Source of the DNA: CAYHWW01 sp964360145
GTDB taxonomy: Bacteria > Bdellovibrionota > UBA1018 > CAYHWW01
Assembly: GCA_964360145.1 (NCBI GenBank)
Contig: CAYHWW010000014.1
Location: 1-40,252 of the forward strand
Direction of reading: 5' to 3'
Length of the DNA: 40,252 bases
The position numbers and the translations under genes were made by a program. The notes under the pieces were generated by a model. The model saw nothing but the letters and a program-made list of their open reading frames with translations. It was not told where the DNA came from and did not search any database. Shown piece by piece: positions 40,166 to 40,252 of the stretch; position 1 is the first letter of the stretch, and the number at the start of each line of letters is the position of its first letter.

Positions 40166-40252
40166 ATGGACATAACGAAGAATTCTGAATACAACACACC
40201 CATGGCCCGCCAGACCCAGCTCTATCTAGACAAGTCGCTCAAGCCTCGAAAA
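40166..40252 (+). CDS. Start of an unidentified gene, cut by the window end
   Basis: Twenty-nine codons from ATG 40166 remain open to the window edge. The translation is polar and basic (MDITKNSEYNTPMARQTQLY, then LDKSLKPRK). A second ATG at codon 13 is an alternative start. There is no clear Shine-Dalgarno. A promoter-like extended -10 and a palindrome precede it. Too little is present to name a family. Confidence 0.4.
   Translation, partial: MDITKNSEYNTPMARQTQLYLDKSLKPRK

Overview
The window is about 40 kb of gene-dense DNA, judged by eye to be moderately GC-rich, from a motile Gram-negative bacterium. It carries Mla-type inner-membrane lipid-transport genes and one long flagellar locus. 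The gene order flgB-flgC-fliE-fliF-G-H-I-J-(motE-like)-fliK-flgD-(TIGR02530-like)-flgE, then fliL-M-N-O-P-Q-R-flhB-A-F-G-fliA, and the sigma-54 promoters recall Bdellovibrionota/Oligoflexia and other deltaproteobacteria-like lineages. No rRNA or other phylogenetic marker is present, so the species cannot be named.

Layout. (1) 1-3.8 kb: the 3' part of metK, a small two-TM protein, an orphan sigma-54 activator (EBP) with intact motifs, a doubtful cysteine-rich ORF, two matched palindromes and a secreted C39-type cysteine peptidase. (2) 3.8-6.9 kb, minus strand: lipoprotein-mlaE-mlaF-mlaD. Facing the C39 gene across the gap is a 119-bp structured inverted repeat. (3) 7.0-10.8 kb: a sigma-54 promoter, a large exported TPR protein and, directly coupled to it, a second EBP-like protein with altered Walker B and GAFTGA motifs. 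(4) 11.1-23.2 kb: a sigma-54 promoter, the basal-body/C-ring/export-ATPase/hook operon, a nested palindromic element and a strong terminator. (5) 23.2-38.4 kb: a sigma-54 promoter and the fliL-to-fliA operon, which ends in two coupled genes I read as a degraded CheA (P3-P4-P5 only, ATP-site residues lost) and a transmembrane MCP-like coiled-coil protein with a degenerate signalling tip. (6) 38.4-40.25 kb: a minus-strand exported protein with a His-Gly...Cys arrangement, a divergent regulatory gap and the start of one further gene.

How it fits together. Three near-identical sigma-54 promoters (GG-N10-GC spacing exact) precede the TPR/EBP unit, flgB and fliL. Two of them share an upstream inverted repeat, TGACG-N14-CGTCA, which is a candidate enhancer. 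The intact EBP at 1423-2640 could drive these promoters, with the motif-deficient EBP modulating it. FliA, encoded near the end of the last operon, would then serve late genes outside the window.

The best candidates for undescribed biology are the pseudo-CheA/pseudo-MCP pair (35037-38446), the motif-deficient EBP coupled to an exported TPR protein (7130-10792), and the AMIN-like extension on FliO.
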